Shown in pieces: positions 55,069 through 62,864 of a stretch of DNA of 64,000 nucleotides. Made by a program: the position numbers and the translations under genes. The DNA is from Cohnella sp. GbtcB17 (GTDB lineage: Bacteria; Bacillota; Bacilli; Paenibacillales; Paenibacillaceae). Location of the stretch: positions 58,452 through 122,451 of the forward strand of contig NZ_JAGXJW010000017.1 of the NCBI RefSeq assembly GCF_019091135.1, given 5' to 3'. Under the pieces are notes generated by a model, which saw only the letters and a program-made list of their open reading frames with translations, was not told the DNA's origin and ran no database searches. Positions within the stretch are counted from its first letter, which is position 1, and each line of letters begins with the position of its first letter.

Positions 55069-55096
55069 AAAAATAGCCGCCGGCTCCGCGGCTATA
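55069..55096 (-). terminator. Unassigned terminator-like hairpin, minus strand
   Basis: ATAGCCGC pairs with GCGGCTAT, followed on the minus strand by TTTTT. No annotated minus-strand gene lies directly upstream of it. Confidence 0.5.
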
Positions 55097-55317
55097 CGAT
55101 GCGCGGCGGGAGCATACCATTAGATCATACCACTATATGCAGGCGATGGCGAACCGTTGACACATTCGTCCACATGCAGCGTTCGGCACGCCTCCGATTT
55201 AGTTCCCGGGTCCTTTTCGCTTTCCGGTAAAATTCTACAAAATACCTCTGTCTCCGCTGTTTGAACTCGTATATAATCGGGTTACAGTTTGGGAAGAGCG
55301 AGCGGGGAGAGAGTGAA

Positions 55318-56538
55318 ATGAACGTATTACTGACACTGCTGCTGCTTCTCCAGTCGGCATGGGGGCAGCCGCAGCAAAAAGCGGAAAACGGAAACAGCCC
55401 GGGCAATCTGTGGCAAATCGCGTGGAGCAATCTGGAAAAGTCGCAGACGGGCGGAGGCGCGGCTCCGTCGGCGTCGCCCAAGCCGACGCCTGCGGGCGGC
55501 GCTTCCGGCGGCGGGGATGCGGCTTCACCGCATAAGGATCCTCAGCCCGATGCGCCCAAGGTTAAGGGCGTGTACGTCACTGCCTACAGCGCCGGCGGCG
55601 AGCGTCTCTCGACGCTGCTCGGCCTGCTCGACAAGACGGCGCTCAACGCCATGGTCATCGATATCAAGGACGATCTCGGCTACATAACGTACAAGACCGA
55701 CAATCCCGAATTGCAGAAGCTGGGCACGCCGATGCGGTTTATCAAGGATATCGGCGCTTTAATGGAGACGCTCAAGAAGCACGAAGTGTATCCGATCGCC
55801 CGGATCGTCGTTTTCAAGGATTCGGTGCTGGCCAAAAAGCATCCCGAGCTGTCGTTCGTCACGGCAAACGGAACGGTCTGGCAAAACGGTAAAAAAGACA
55901 GCTTCGTGAATCCGTACCGCAAAGAGGTTTGGGACTACAACATCGCCGTCGCCAAGGAAGCCGCCAAGCTCGGATTCAAGGAGATCCAGTTCGACTACGT
56001 GCGGTTCCCCGAAGGCTTCGAGAAAAAAGCGGACGGTCTCAAATTCACGAAATCGGACGAATCCCGCACGGACGTCGTATCCGGCTTCGTGAAGTACGCC
56101 AAGGAGCAGCTCGAGCCGCTGGGCGTGCGCGTATCGGTCGACATTTTCGGATACGCCGCCTCCGTGCCGGCCGCCGAGGGCATCGGTCAAGACTTCGTCA
56201 AGATCTCCTCCAACGTCGACGTCATCAGCCCGATGATCTATCCGAGCCACTACAGCACCGGCTGGTTCAAGCAGAAGGATCCGGACAAAGCGCCTTACGC
56301 CACGATCAAAGGCGCTATGGTCGATACGAACAAGAAGCTTGCTCCCCTTGCGGACGCCAAGCCGGTCATTCGGCCCTGGATCCAGGACTTCACGGCCAGC
56401 TGGCTCGGCAGCGGTCATTACATCAAGTACGGCGCGACGGAAGTGCAGGCCCAGATCAAGGCGCTGCATGAGAGCGGCGTCGACGAATATCTGCTATGGA
56501 ACGCAACCAATCGCTATACGTCCGGCGTGCAATATTAG
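55318..56538 (+). CDS. DUF4015 glycosidase-like secreted protein
   Basis: 406 residues. A short hydrophobic amino end (about 2-16) acts as signal or anchor, followed by a Gly/Ser/Pro linker to about 80. The TIM-barrel domain of DUF4015 (putative glycoside hydrolase) follows: KVKGVYVTAYSAGG, MVIDIKDDLGYITY, IARIVVFKD, EIQFDYVRFPEG and DVISPMIYPSHY, then WIQDFTASW. Acidic residues in IDIKDD and QFDYVRFPE are candidates for catalysis. GGGGAGAGAG precedes ATG 55318. Substrate unknown, cell-wall or exopolysaccharide likely. Confidence 0.85.
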   Translation: MNVLLTLLLLLQSAWGQPQQKAENGNSPGNLWQIAWSNLEKSQTGGGAAPSASPKPTPAGGASGGGDAASPHKDPQPDAPKVKGVYVTAYSAGGERLSTLLGLLDKTALNAMVIDIKDDLGYITYKTDNPELQKLGTPMRFIKDIGALMETLKKHEVYPIARIVVFKDSVLAKKHPELSFVTANGTVWQNGKKDSFVNPYRKEVWDYNIAVAKEAAKLGFKEIQFDYVRFPEGFEKKADGLKFTKSDESRTDVVSGFVKYAKEQLEPLGVRVSVDIFGYAASVPAAEGIGQDFVKISSNVDVISPMIYPSHYSTGWFKQKDPDKAPYATIKGAMVDTNKKLAPLADAKPVIRPWIQDFTASWLGSGHYIKYGATEVQAQIKALHESGVDEYLLWNATNRYTSGVQY

Positions 56539-56581
56539 ACTTTATCGCATCGCGCGTTTACCGCCATCCTAATTTAAAGTC

Positions 56582-56616
56582 AAAGACCCTCCCGGCCGGG
56601 AGGGTCTCTTTTTGTC
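56582..56616. terminator. Terminator between the DUF4015 gene and pfkA
   Basis: GACCCTCCCGGCCGGGAGGGTC palindromic stem followed by CTCTTTTT on the plus strand; AAAG on the other side. Convergent genes share it. Confidence 0.88.
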
Positions 56617-56624
56617 CGCCCGCT

Positions 56625-57593
56625 TTATTGCGCGAGACGGATCGCCAGATTGTAGAGGTCCATGTCGAACGACTTCTTGGTGGAAACGACGGTATCGATA
56701 TCGGTCGTCACAAGCTGCCCCTTGACGATGCCGCATGCCTTGGCCGAGTCTCCCGCCTCAAGCCGCTCGACGGCAAAGTCGCCGAGCTGGCTCGCCAGTA
56801 TCCGGTCGTTGTGCGTCGGCGAGCCGCCCCGCTGGATATGGCCGAGCACCGTCACGCGAGGCTCGATGCCGCTGTGCTCGGTAATCTGGCGCGCGATCTC
56901 TTCCCCGCCGCAGACGCCCTCGGCGACGATGACGATACTATGTCGCTTGCCGTTCTGGAAGTTCTCCCGCATGCGCTGGGAGATCTCGCGAATGTCGAAC
57001 GGCACTTCCGGCACGAGAATCGACTCGGCGCCGCTGGCAAGGCCTGCGTAAAGTGCGATATCACCGCAGTGACGGCCCATGACTTCGACGACGGACGAGC
57101 GCTCGTGCGAGGTCATCGTGTCGCGCAGCTTGTTGATCGCGTCGACGACGATGCTGGTCGCGGTATCGAAGCCGATTGTGAAGTCCGTGAACGGAATGTC
57201 GTTGTCGATCGTGCCGGGCAGTCCCATCGTCTTGATGCCCAGCTTGCTCAGCTTGTTGGCGCCTTGGTAGGAGCCGTCGCCGCCGATGACGACGAGGCCG
57301 TCGATCCCGTGCTTGCGCAGCACGTCGGCGCCCCGCTGCTGGCCTTCCGGCGTCAGAAACTCCTTGCAGCGCGCGGTCTGCAAAATCGTGCCGCCGCGCT
57401 GGATGATGTCGCCGACGCTGCGCAGATCCATCTGGCGCAAGTCTTCGTTCAACAGGCCCTGGTACCCGCGCTGAACGCCATATACTTCAAGGCCGCGGAA
57501 CAGCGCGCTGCGGACGACGGCCCGAACGGCCGCGTTCATCCCCTGAGAATCTCCACCGCTCGTCAGAACTGCGATTTTTTGAACTGCTCCCAT
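56625..57593 (-). CDS. pfkA: ATP-dependent 6-phosphofructokinase
   Basis: 322 residues. Phosphorylates fructose 6-phosphate in glycolysis. TSGGDSQGMN at 11-20 and GGDGS at 104-108 bind ATP; the catalytic aspartate is D130 in PGTIDND; effector-binding residues such as the arginines of MGRHCG and LGHIQRGG are present, as in allosteric bacterial PfkA. ATG 57593 has AAAGGGG upstream. Here it follows a terpene synthase gene by 20 bases rather than the usual accDA-pfkA-pyk order. Confidence 0.95.
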   Translation of the reverse strand: MGAVQKIAVLTSGGDSQGMNAAVRAVVRSALFRGLEVYGVQRGYQGLLNEDLRQMDLRSVGDIIQRGGTILQTARCKEFLTPEGQQRGADVLRKHGIDGLVVIGGDGSYQGANKLSKLGIKTMGLPGTIDNDIPFTDFTIGFDTATSIVVDAINKLRDTMTSHERSSVVEVMGRHCGDIALYAGLASGAESILVPEVPFDIREISQRMRENFQNGKRHSIVIVAEGVCGGEEIARQITEHSGIEPRVTVLGHIQRGGSPTHNDRILASQLGDFAVERLEAGDSAKACGIVKGQLVTTDIDTVVSTKKSFDMDLYNLAIRLAQ

Positions 57594-57613
57594 CGTCTTC
57601 TTCCCCTTTGCTG

Positions 57614-58693
57614 TTACATCGCTTTGCGTATGAGATGGCTGTTGAGCCAGAAAAACAACCGTGTCCAAGGACTGCCCTTCATCAATTGCTTTGCCGTCTG
57701 CCGCACGCGTCGCTGCCCCTTGACCTTCGGGTCGGACAAGTACAGCGCGACGAGGCCTTCGACGATCATCCGGTGAAAGCTTGACGCCGGCAGACGATCA
57801 GCCGAGGCGCGCGCGCTCCTGACCATGCGCAGCAGCCGCTCGTTCAATTGCTCCTGATCTTCGTAATAGCTGCAAAAATTAAGATCGCCGCCCTGCTCGT
57901 CCTCGGCCTGGTCGATAAGATAATCGAGCAGGATATGAAGGCCGTTGATCGACGGGAAGTAGCTCTCCGCGATCTCGCGACCCATACCGGGCGTCTGCTC
58001 CGCCTCGCTCGCCGCGAGAAAAAGCATGAACATCCCGAGCGTGGAACCGGTAGCTGCCGCGAACTCGTTCCACAGGAGGCCCGGATGACGCTTCTCATGA
58101 AGCGCCCACCACGACAGCAGCGCCTCCTCCCGCCGATCGTGCGCAATATGCTTGTACACCTGCAAATCCCCGTACAAGGAGACAAGCTCTCTCACCTGTG
58201 CCTGAACGGAGACGTACGCCGGCAGCGACGCCGCGCATTCCTGACAGCGCGCGACGAGCGCCGCAAGATAGCCGCCGTCGTCCTGTTCCCGGCGCAGCGC
58301 GTAGTAATTGCGAATCGTTGCACCGGGCGTTACGGCGTCCAGCATGCTCTCGTGAAGCAGCCGGAAGTCGGCCGGGTCGAGCGAGGTGCTTCTGTCGCAC
58401 AAATTGTCCAAATAATCGCTGATCGTCTGCAGCGCGACGATGAGAGGAATCAGCACGTCCCTCTTTCCGAGATTCGCCGCCGCGTATACCGCCCCGCCCT
58501 GACAATGAAACTTCTTGGACGCGATGCTCGCCAAAGCTTGCCTGCGCAGCTCGGGATCGGGTATCGCGATCGCCCGGTCCTTCCATCCGTCCAGCGCGAT
58601 TTTCACTTCGGGCAAAATATACCTGTAGACGCGGACCATCAGCGAGATCGGGCCGCGCGGAGAAGTCCGCGCCAGCCATCGTTCATCCCTCAC
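57614..58693 (-). CDS. ytpB: YtpB-type (DUF2600) tetraprenyl-beta-curcumene synthase
   Basis: 359 residues, all-alpha, no signal peptide. The family turns tetraprenyl diphosphate into tetraprenyl-beta-curcumene, the precursor of C35 sesquarterpenes found in spores. Acidic clusters ISDYLDNLCDRS near 93 and HILLDYLIDQAEDEQ near 258 fit magnesium-diphosphate binding although the sequence differs from classical synthases. GTG start at 58693 has GGAGG seven bases upstream. The partner cyclase SqhC is not in the window. Confidence 0.83.
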   Translation of the reverse strand: MRDERWLARTSPRGPISLMVRVYRYILPEVKIALDGWKDRAIAIPDPELRRQALASIASKKFHCQGGAVYAAANLGKRDVLIPLIVALQTISDYLDNLCDRSTSLDPADFRLLHESMLDAVTPGATIRNYYALRREQDDGGYLAALVARCQECAASLPAYVSVQAQVRELVSLYGDLQVYKHIAHDRREEALLSWWALHEKRHPGLLWNEFAAATGSTLGMFMLFLAASEAEQTPGMGREIAESYFPSINGLHILLDYLIDQAEDEQGGDLNFCSYYEDQEQLNERLLRMVRSARASADRLPASSFHRMIVEGLVALYLSDPKVKGQRRVRQTAKQLMKGSPWTRLFFWLNSHLIRKAM

Positions 58694-58722
58694 GCGGTAC
58701 CTCCATGCATCCTCGCGGTCCG

Positions 58723-59079
58723 TTAACCGTGCCGCTTGATGTTTTCTTCTTCAAGATCCTGCTGCGTGCGATACCATATCTGCAAGTCGTGAATCTCGCT
58801 TGCGGCTTCGGCGATCTGTGCGTTAAGCGAGCAGCAGCGGACGAAGTCCTCTTCTTCGAACAATTCGTCAAGAAGGCGCCGAATCTCGGCTTCGCGCGCC
58901 AGGATCGCGTCGGGTATGCGTCCCCGGATCAGCTCCCAACGCTCGACGACGCCGGCCCGTTCGACGGCGTTCATCTTTTCCCACGGCATGCCAAATTGCG
59001 GCAGCGGAATACCGAGCCGGCCGTCCGGCGCGAACTGGGCCTCCAACCATGCCTCGTATGTCGACACTTGAATCCTCAC
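58723..59079 (-). CDS. Conserved hypothetical protein upstream of ytpB
   Basis: 118 residues, soluble, strongly acidic and helical (IRRLLDELFEEEDF, QQDLEEENIKRHG). Starts RIQVSTYEAWLEAQF. GTG 59079 has AAGGCAGG six bases upstream; an ATG at 59097 lies too close to its AAAGG. No family recognised. It is 29 bases upstream of ytpB on the same strand, so both are probably one operon with pfkA. Confidence 0.55.
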   Translation of the reverse strand: MRIQVSTYEAWLEAQFAPDGRLGIPLPQFGMPWEKMNAVERAGVVERWELIRGRIPDAILAREAEIRRLLDELFEEEDFVRCCSLNAQIAEAASEIHDLQIWYRTQQDLEEENIKRHG

Positions 59080-59215
59080 ATCCAGCCTGCCTTGCATCCT
59101 TTAATAATTTATCATTTCGCATGGGGTAAATCCAGTGAAAAAGTATTGAAAACGGCCCGTTGGCCGTCCAACACTGCTATAATATCCGAGTAGCTAGAAT
59201 GGGAGATGACCGATT

Positions 59216-60556
59216 TTGCCTGAACATCCAGACCGTGTGTCGCTCAGAACGCTTTTTTTGTTTTTTATTCCGCTCGGCGTCTCCGCCGTGTTAATCAATC
59301 TGTCGCATGTCATCATCAACGGCACGCTCGCGCGAGCCGACGATCCCGAGCTCGTCATCGCCGGTTACGCGACCGCCATGAGTCTGCTGACGGTCAGCGA
59401 ACGCCCTGCCGTACTTTTCCGCGAGACTTGTTCGGCACTCGTGCGCGACCGCGTATCGTACCGGGCGATTCTCAAGGTCGCCTTTATCGTCTTCGGCGCA
59501 TCGCTCGTCTTCGGCGCGATGATCGGCTATACGCCCGTCGGCACGCTGGTGTTCGCAGGCGCCTACGGCGCGAAGCCTGAAGTCGCAGACGCTGCGGTAG
59601 GCGTCTACCACGTTCTGATGTTCCTCAGCATCTTCTCCGGCATTCGGTGCCTGTACCAGGGCGTCATCATCTATAAAATGAGAACGCGGTGGCTGACGAT
59701 CGGCATGGTATTCCGTCTCGGCGGCATGTTCCTGATGGCGCAATACATTTTGCATATCGGAGTGACCAGCTCCATGCAGGGCGCGATCATCTTCGTGTTC
59801 GGCATGATGATCGAGGCGTTCGTCAGCTGGCTCGAAGGCAGGAACCTCGCACGCAAGCTGCCGCCGCAATCGCCGGATTGCGAGGTCCGAAGCCCCCGGC
59901 AAATCCTGCGTTTTTACAATCCGCTCCTCTTCTCCTCGTTTATCGTCGTATGGGTGCCTCCCATATTGAACGCTTTGCTCGGCCATACGGATCGCGGCAC
60001 GCTGTCGATCTCTTCGTTCGCCGTGGCGGGCAGCCTAACCAACCTGTGTCTAGGCTTCTTTACTTATTTCCACCAGATCGCGCTCCAGTTTTATCGAACC
60101 GACCCGGGACAGGTCAAGCGATTCGTGCTGCTCATTGGCTTCACCCCGGCCATGCTGCTGTCCGCGTTCGCGTTCACGCCGACCGGCGATTGGATGCTGG
60201 CGCATCTGCTCGGCGTCGAAGGCCGGCTACTAGACGAGAGCATGATTGCGCTCCGCGGCTTCATCCCGTTCGTGCTTATCTTCCCGTGGCTCGACACACT
60301 GAACGGCATCATTCTGTCCAAAGGCCAGACGAAGCTGATGTTCGGTTCGCAGACGGGGAACGCGGTCGTGACGACGGCGCTCATCATCGTGCTCACGATA
60401 TCGCTGCCCGGTTGGACGGGCATCCTAGGTGCGCTCGCCCAGTCGGGCGGCATGATCGCCGAGCTCGGACTGCTGTACTGGTTGTTCAGACGCGTCACGA
60501 GGACCGAAGTTTTAGATACGCTAGCGGCTATGCCGGGAGAGGATACAGCCAGATGA
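59216..60556 (+). CDS. MatE/ANKH-like multispan transporter
   Basis: 446 residues with about twelve membrane helices. It belongs to the MOP exporter group and resembles the MatE-type proteins that include the ankylosis protein ANKH: LRTLFLFFIPLGVSAVLINLSHVIINGTLAR, and LIGFTPAMLLSAFAFTP in the middle. The substrate is unknown; drugs, small anions or lipid-linked sugars are possible. TTG start with GGGAGATGA upstream. The stop overlaps the next transporter gene (ATGA). Confidence 0.75.
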   Translation: MPEHPDRVSLRTLFLFFIPLGVSAVLINLSHVIINGTLARADDPELVIAGYATAMSLLTVSERPAVLFRETCSALVRDRVSYRAILKVAFIVFGASLVFGAMIGYTPVGTLVFAGAYGAKPEVADAAVGVYHVLMFLSIFSGIRCLYQGVIIYKMRTRWLTIGMVFRLGGMFLMAQYILHIGVTSSMQGAIIFVFGMMIEAFVSWLEGRNLARKLPPQSPDCEVRSPRQILRFYNPLLFSSFIVVWVPPILNALLGHTDRGTLSISSFAVAGSLTNLCLGFFTYFHQIALQFYRTDPGQVKRFVLLIGFTPAMLLSAFAFTPTGDWMLAHLLGVEGRLLDESMIALRGFIPFVLIFPWLDTLNGIILSKGQTKLMFGSQTGNAVVTTALIIVLTISLPGWTGILGALAQSGGMIAELGLLYWLFRRVTRTEVLDTLAAMPGEDTAR

Positions 60557-61713
60557 ACCGACCGAATTTTTTTTCTTCCCAAATCACCGTTCTGCGAAGC
60601 CTTCACTTTTTCAACTATGCCACGCAGACGCTGATCGCAACGTTTTTTCCTTTATATTTTTACGATCTCGGGTTTACGAAGCTGCAGATCGGCGCCGTCT
60701 ACTCGGTCGGACCGATGATGTCGATATTCGCCAATCTGCTGGCCGGCATCGTCAGCGACAAGACCCAGGGCCTTAGACGTGTGCTCAACCTGATCTTCAT
60801 CGGCCAGATCGTCGCGCTCGCCCTTCTGCTGCCGCAGAAGGAGTTCGTCCATATATCGCTGCTGATGGCTCTTATGTACTTGTTCCAAACGCCGGTCAAC
60901 GCGATGATGGACAGCATGTCGCTGCTGGCCGCGAGTACGATGAACCGCAGCTTTGCATCCATCCGCATGTTCGGATCGCTCGGCTTCGCGATATGTTCGC
61001 TCGTTTTCGGATACGTGCTCAAGTCGACCAGCTCCGATTGGACGCTTTGGCTCGCCCTCGGCACGGTGTGCGGATCGCTGCTTATTTCGCTCGGCCTAGC
61101 TGATTTCCAATCCAAAGTCGGCAAATTCCGGTTCGGCGGGTTGATCGATATCGTCAAACGCCGCGACACTTTAATATTCTTTTTGCTCGTCGCGTTCGTA
61201 TCGATCGCGCACCGGATGAACGAAGGCTTCCTCGGCGTGGCGATGCGCGATCTGGGCGCGAGCGACGACTTGATCGGGTACGCCTGGCTCGCTTCGGCTG
61301 CCAGCGAGATTCCCGTCTTCTTTTTGCTTGCCCGCTACGGCAACCGCTATAAAGAGCTTCCGCTGCTCGCGATCGCAAGTCTGCTGTACGCGATCAGGCT
61401 TACGCTCATCAGCGTCATTCACGTGCCGGCAGGCTTTATCGCCGTGCAGGCGATGCACAGCGTGACCTTCGGCATCTACTACATCACGGCGCTGCGGTAC
61501 ATGCAGTCCATCGTCAGCGATGCCTATCGTTCGTCCGGCCAGGCGTTGTTCAGCGTCGTGTGGACGGGCTTTGCCGGCCTGATCGCCGGCACGGTCGGAG
61601 GGGCGCTGTTCGACGCGTACGGTCTCACCACCGTGTTCCGAACGGGAGCTGTCTCCGCCCTCATCGCGGCAGCCGGATTTATGCTCGTGCATTGGCGCAG
61701 ACCGGGAGAGTAG
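60553..61713 (+). CDS. MFS transporter (MFS_1-like)
   Basis: 386 residues, twelve membrane helices in two halves. Amino helix LRSLHFFNYATQTLIATFFPLYF and the cytoplasmic loop GIVSDKTQGLRR (a variant of G-x3-D-R-x-G-R/K-R) mark the major facilitator family, in the oligosaccharide/nucleoside-symporter-like branch. The substrate is open. Its start lies in the stop of the MatE-like gene, so the two are translated together, which may mean a shared substrate route. Confidence 0.85.
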   Translation: MNRPNFFSSQITVLRSLHFFNYATQTLIATFFPLYFYDLGFTKLQIGAVYSVGPMMSIFANLLAGIVSDKTQGLRRVLNLIFIGQIVALALLLPQKEFVHISLLMALMYLFQTPVNAMMDSMSLLAASTMNRSFASIRMFGSLGFAICSLVFGYVLKSTSSDWTLWLALGTVCGSLLISLGLADFQSKVGKFRFGGLIDIVKRRDTLIFFLLVAFVSIAHRMNEGFLGVAMRDLGASDDLIGYAWLASAASEIPVFFLLARYGNRYKELPLLAIASLLYAIRLTLISVIHVPAGFIAVQAMHSVTFGIYYITALRYMQSIVSDAYRSSGQALFSVVWTGFAGLIAGTVGGALFDAYGLTTVFRTGAVSALIAAAGFMLVHWRRPGE

Positions 61714-61741
61714 ACGCGGAAATGTAAGCGAATCGATGCAT

Positions 61742-61778
61742 GAAGAAGCCGCCCCTTATAGAGGAGCGGCTTCTTCAT
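61742..61778 (+). terminator. Terminator of the MatE/MFS operon
   Basis: GAAGAAGCCGC (61742-61752) pairs with GCGGCTTCTTC around CCCTTATAGAGGA. The T-rich end is short. Confidence 0.65.
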
Positions 61779-61817
61779 TGGCAGTTACGCTGTTATGGCG
61801 TATGCCAAGATCGTCGC

Positions 61818-62750
61818 TTAATCGGCGTCGTTAAGTCGGTTAACCTCCGCCAGCGGCCAATCCAGCATGTTCGCGACGAATTCCGGCGTCATTCCCTTGC
61901 TCACCAGCTTGCGGACGATTTCCCGGCGTTCCTCCTGCTTCCATCTTTCTTTACCCTGCTCGATGCCCTGCTCAATGCCTTCTTCGAACCCCCAACGCTT
62001 CCAGGCCGGCATAAGCTCCATAATAAACTTCTCCTCCTCCGGGACGGATTGTATTAATTCGAGCAATATTTGTTCATCCTCATTAGGCTTCGGTTCGTAA
62101 TACAAGTCGGCAACGGACATGATCAACGCCATCCGGGCCGGGTCCAATTTATTTTTGAGCTTTAACAGCGTTCGCAAATAAGCAAACCGAAGCTCTCGCT
62201 TCTCTTTTCGATTATATCCCATTTTGGCGAGCAGCGCAGCGGCGACGGGATTATCCGACTCCGCAAAATCTCTCCAATTTTTGCTTTTCAGTTCGACTTT
62301 CAAAAACTTAAACTGCAAAACGTCTTCGTCGGAGCCCGGCAGCGGCATGGTGAGGCGATCGGATTCAATCCGGGTCGAGTCCGCCGTAAAAACGGCGATA
62401 GGTATTATGCGTTTATGCGTTTTGCGGTAACGTTCGTAAAGGCGGCTAAAGTAAATAAACATCCGCTCCGCGAAACGATCGTCCCGATAGGATTGCGGCT
62501 CAAAGTGAATTAATACGAAAAACGCCTCTTCCAAAAGCTGCGCTTCCAGCAGCAAATCGAGCGTACGGGCGTCCTGTCCGACGATATCGACCAGTTGCTC
62601 TTGCATTAATAGTTTGGCTTTCGAATAATCGATTTTTTGATGAACCTCCGGAAAAAACAAGGCGATAAACTCTTCGAAAAACGTTTGCAGCAATTTTTTA
62701 AACGCTTCATCGTGCGGCGTCGCCGAAGCGCATCGCGATTGTTCCGACAT
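61818..62750 (-). CDS. Rpn/PDDEXK-family nuclease-like protein
   Basis: 310 residues. The amino half shows the PD-(D/E)xK-type core of Rpn recombination-promoting nucleases and former transposase-like DUFs: HDEAFKKLLQTFFEEFIALFFPEV, LDLLLEAQL and FFVLIHFEPQS (E-x-Q in the active-site strand). The carboxy part repeats GIEQGIEQGKERWKQEE and ends with a helix-turn-like segment (GMTPEFVANMLDWPLAEVNRL). ATG 62750 is chosen; upstream in-frame sequence overlaps the neighbour's terminator. These genes are often multicopy and mobile-like, but no inverted repeats are seen. Confidence 0.75.
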   Translation of the reverse strand: MSEQSRCASATPHDEAFKKLLQTFFEEFIALFFPEVHQKIDYSKAKLLMQEQLVDIVGQDARTLDLLLEAQLLEEAFFVLIHFEPQSYRDDRFAERMFIYFSRLYERYRKTHKRIIPIAVFTADSTRIESDRLTMPLPGSDEDVLQFKFLKVELKSKNWRDFAESDNPVAAALLAKMGYNRKEKRELRFAYLRTLLKLKNKLDPARMALIMSVADLYYEPKPNEDEQILLELIQSVPEEEKFIMELMPAWKRWGFEEGIEQGIEQGKERWKQEERREIVRKLVSKGMTPEFVANMLDWPLAEVNRLNDAD

Positions 62751-62793
62751 CCCGACCTTGTCCCCTTCCTCTTTTAAAACATCGAACGCAAGC

Positions 62794-62829
62794 AAAAAAG
62801 CCGCCCGCTCCCGCATGGGTGCGAACGGC
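62794..62829 (-). terminator. Terminator of the CorC/HlyC-type gene
   Basis: Minus-strand GCCG/CGGC and CGC/GCG, CCC/GGG pairings followed by TTTTTT at 62794-62799. It lies 35 bases after the stop of the gene. Confidence 0.7.
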
Positions 62830-62864
62830 GCATGCTTTGCGACCGACTTATGGATCGTATAAGG

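Larger units (their letters stand above)
54863..55317. other. Gene-free interval of about 450 bases
   Basis: No convincing open frame on either strand. On the minus strand a TATAAT near the left end may serve cshA. Two terminator-like hairpins of opposite direction lie inside (separate entries), so one or two small RNAs could be encoded here. Confidence 0.45.

Noticed and set aside
61818..62750. Insertion sequence carrying an Rpn-type gene
   Set aside because: No terminal inverted repeats or target duplications were seen around the gene.
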